Assembly (NCBI GenBank): GCA_038254435.1
Contig: JBBSGD010000043.1
Coordinates: 1-15,571 of the forward strand
DNA length: 15,571 bases
Direction: 5' to 3'
DNA from: JBBSGD01 sp038254435
Lineage (GTDB): Bacteria; Actinomycetota; CADDZG01; WHSQ01
A model generated the notes under the pieces. It saw only the letters and a list, made by a program, of their open reading frames with translations. It was not told where the DNA came from and made no database searches. A program made the position numbers and the translations under genes. Each line of letters begins with the position of its first letter. The stretch's first letter is position 1. Of this stretch, positions 14,117 to 15,571 are shown in pieces.

Positions 14117-15571
14117 TCATCTCGTGCCGAGCGTGCCGATCGCGCGGTAGCGCGCACGGCGCGCCTTTAGCCTGGCGGTCCCATCGAGCTCGAGCAGCGC
14201 CCGCAGCTCAGTGCCGATAACGCCGCCGAGCCGGCGCAGGAAGATGTCGGGGTGGGAGTCGGCGCCGGGGTCCTCGGGCACTACGACGTCGACGATTCCA
14301 AACCTGTGAAGGTCCCACGAGGACAGGCGCTGCGATGAGGCGAGCTCGGACGCGCGCTCGGTGGTGCGGTGGATTATGGCGGACGCCCCCTCGGGCGAGA
14401 CGGGGGCCAGCCAGGCGTGACGGGCCGCCACCACCCTGTCGCACGGCAGCAGCGCCAGAGCGCCCCCGCCCCCTCCCTCTCCGAGCAGCACGCACAGCGT
14501 GGGCGAGGGCGCGGCGCTGAGGTCGGCGAGGCAGCGCGCCAGCTCGCCCGACAAGCCTTGCTGCTCCGCCGGCGCGCTGAGCTCCGCGGTGGGAGTGTCG
14601 ACGATCGTCACAAGCGGAAGCCTCAGCTCTCCGGCCAGCGCAATGGCGCGGCGCGCCTTGCGGTACCCGGCGGGAGTCATGCGGGCTCGCATCATCGACG
14701 CACTGCGCTCCTGAGCCACGACCACACAGGGCAGGCCGCAGATTCGGCCCAGAACGGCCACGCAGGCCGCATCGTCGCCGCCTTGACCGTCGCCGCCGAG
14801 CAGAGTGAAGTCGCTCCCGCATGCCTCGAGGAGGCTGAGCGCTCCCGGTCTCAGCGGCGAGCGCGTGTGCCCTATCGACTCCCACGCGTCGCCCGGCTCG
14901 GGCTCCGGCAGCGGCTCATCCGGCTCGGGCACCGAGGACGTGCCGCGCTCGCCGCTCGCCACAACCAGGAACTTGCCGATGTGCTCCCTCATGTCTTGTG
15001 GCTCGAAGATGTCGTCGATGAGGCCGTGGGCGCGCAGGTTCTCCGCGCTCTGAACGCCTTCCGGAAGCTGTCCGCCGCTGACCATCTGAGCCGCACGAGG
15101 CCCATAAAAACCAAGCAGTGCGCGCGGCTCGGCAAGCGTGAGCTGCCCGAGCGACGCCCACGACGCGAACACCCCTCCCGTCGTCGGGTGAAGCATGTAG
15201 ACGACGTAGGCGAGGCCGGCCGCCCGGAGGCGCTGCGCCGCCGCCGCGGTCTTGACCATCTGCACGAACCCGAGCGATCCCTCCTGCATGCGCGCTCCGC
15301 CCGAGCAAGTGAGGCCCACGACCGGCAGCGACTCCGACAGGGCGCGCTCGAAGGCACGCGTGATGCGCTCTCCCGTCGCGACTCCCATGCTCCCACCCAT
15401 GAAGCCAAACTCCCCCGCGATGACTGCGAGCGAGTGTCCGCCCAGCGTCGCACGCCCCGTGACAACCGCCTCGTTGCGCCCGGTGGACGACTTCGCCTCG
15501 GCCAGCCGTTCTGTATAGGGACGCGAGTCGGTGAAAACGAGCGGGTCGGTGGAGGCGAGCTCTTCGTCCCA
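14117..15571 (-). CDS. Acyl-CoA/acetyl-CoA carboxylase carboxyltransferase, fused beta-alpha (AccD-AccA type), N-terminus outside window
   Basis: 484 codons are visible and the frame is open at the right edge. It transfers carboxyl from carboxybiotin to acetyl-CoA (or a related acyl-CoA), making malonyl-CoA for fatty acids. The first half is AccD-like: STDPLVFTDSRPYTERL near the edge, GEFGFMGGSMG, TCSGGARMQEG (88-98) and HPTTGGVFASWASLG (128-142), the crotonase-fold oxyanion loops. An acidic Pro/Glu linker (about 215-230) follows. The second half is AccA-like: MTPAGYRKARRAI, TIVDTPTAELS, LLGEGGGGGALALLPCDRV and VSPEGASAIIHRT. Both active-site halves appear intact. The AccD zinc finger, if present, would lie beyond the window. 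A biotin carboxylase/BCCP gene is not in view. Fused forms occur in Actinomycetota; the acetyl-CoA preference is inferred. Confidence 0.9.
   Translation of the reverse strand, partial: WDEELASTDPLVFTDSRPYTERLAEAKSSTGRNEAVVTGRATLGGHSLAVIAGEFGFMGGSMGVATGERITRAFERALSESLPVVGLTCSGGARMQEGSLGFVQMVKTAAAAQRLRAAGLAYVVYMLHPTTGGVFASWASLGQLTLAEPRALLGFYGPRAAQMVSGGQLPEGVQSAENLRAHGLIDDIFEPQDMREHIGKFLVVASGERGTSSVPEPDEPLPEPEPGDAWESIGHTRSPLRPGALSLLEACGSDFTLLGGDGQGGDDAACVAVLGRICGLPCVVVAQERSASMMRARMTPAGYRKARRAIALAGELRLPLVTIVDTPTAELSAPAEQQGLSGELARCLADLSAAPSPTLCVLLGEGGGGGALALLPCDRVVAARHAWLAPVSPEGASAIIHRTTERASELASSQRLSSWDLHRFGIVDVVVPEDPGADSHPDIFLRRLGGVIGTELRALLELDGTARLKARRARYRAIGTLGTR

Noticed and set aside
1..15571. 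Defence system, prophage, insertion sequence or biosynthetic cluster
   Set aside because: No transposase, integrase, capsid, nuclease-effector pair or biosynthetic enzymes were seen. The helicase plus PHP protein alone is not enough to propose a defence locus, especially with an amidase co-transcribed.

Overview
The window is high-GC DNA, densely packed with genes on both strands. It is most simply read as chromosome from an actinobacterium (Actinomycetota), possibly a poorly cultured deep lineage; this is inference. The evidence is the base composition and strong G/C at third codon positions, an HspR-type (HAIR) operator on lon, an acetyl-CoA carboxylase carboxyltransferase with beta- and alpha-like halves fused, and several genes that appear to be transcribed without a leader.

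Layout. At the left edge (1-1897, minus) lies most of a large secreted, low-complexity, Ig/HYR-type surface protein that runs off the window. It has two in-frame tandem repeats. Next come three minus-strand genes: an N-acetylmuramoyl-L-alanine amidase (2003-2905), a PolX-like HhH-PHP phosphoesterase only 2 bp away (2908-3948), and a UvrD/PcrA-type helicase (4070-6130). A 69-bp divergent spacer separates the helicase from a plus-strand PIG-L/LmbE-type deacetylase (6200-6979). That gene converges on lon (7101-9446, minus) across a 14-bp perfect hairpin. lon is divergent from an MFS transporter (9550-10773), which overlaps a small alanine-rich protein by ATGA (10770-11105).

The right third mixes intact and decaying genes. 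11109-12656 is a wrecked PAS-GGDEF-EAL cyclic-di-GMP gene. It carries frameshifts and an inner block of about 190 bp that now lies in reverse orientation, with flanking sequence lost. It is followed by carbamate kinase arcC (12735-13697, minus), a remnant of a small RTX-repeat protein (13766-14036, minus), and the fused carboxyltransferase, which is cut by the right edge (14117-15571, minus).

How the genes relate. The window mostly holds independent housekeeping functions: cell wall turnover, DNA repair, proteostasis, transport and fatty-acid precursor synthesis. I see no defence island, prophage, insertion sequence, CRISPR array or RNA gene. The most informative signals are the HAIR operator embedded in the lon ribosome-binding site, the recurring TANNNT-7 nt-start-codon arrangement, and the inversion-scarred GGDEF-EAL pseudogene.
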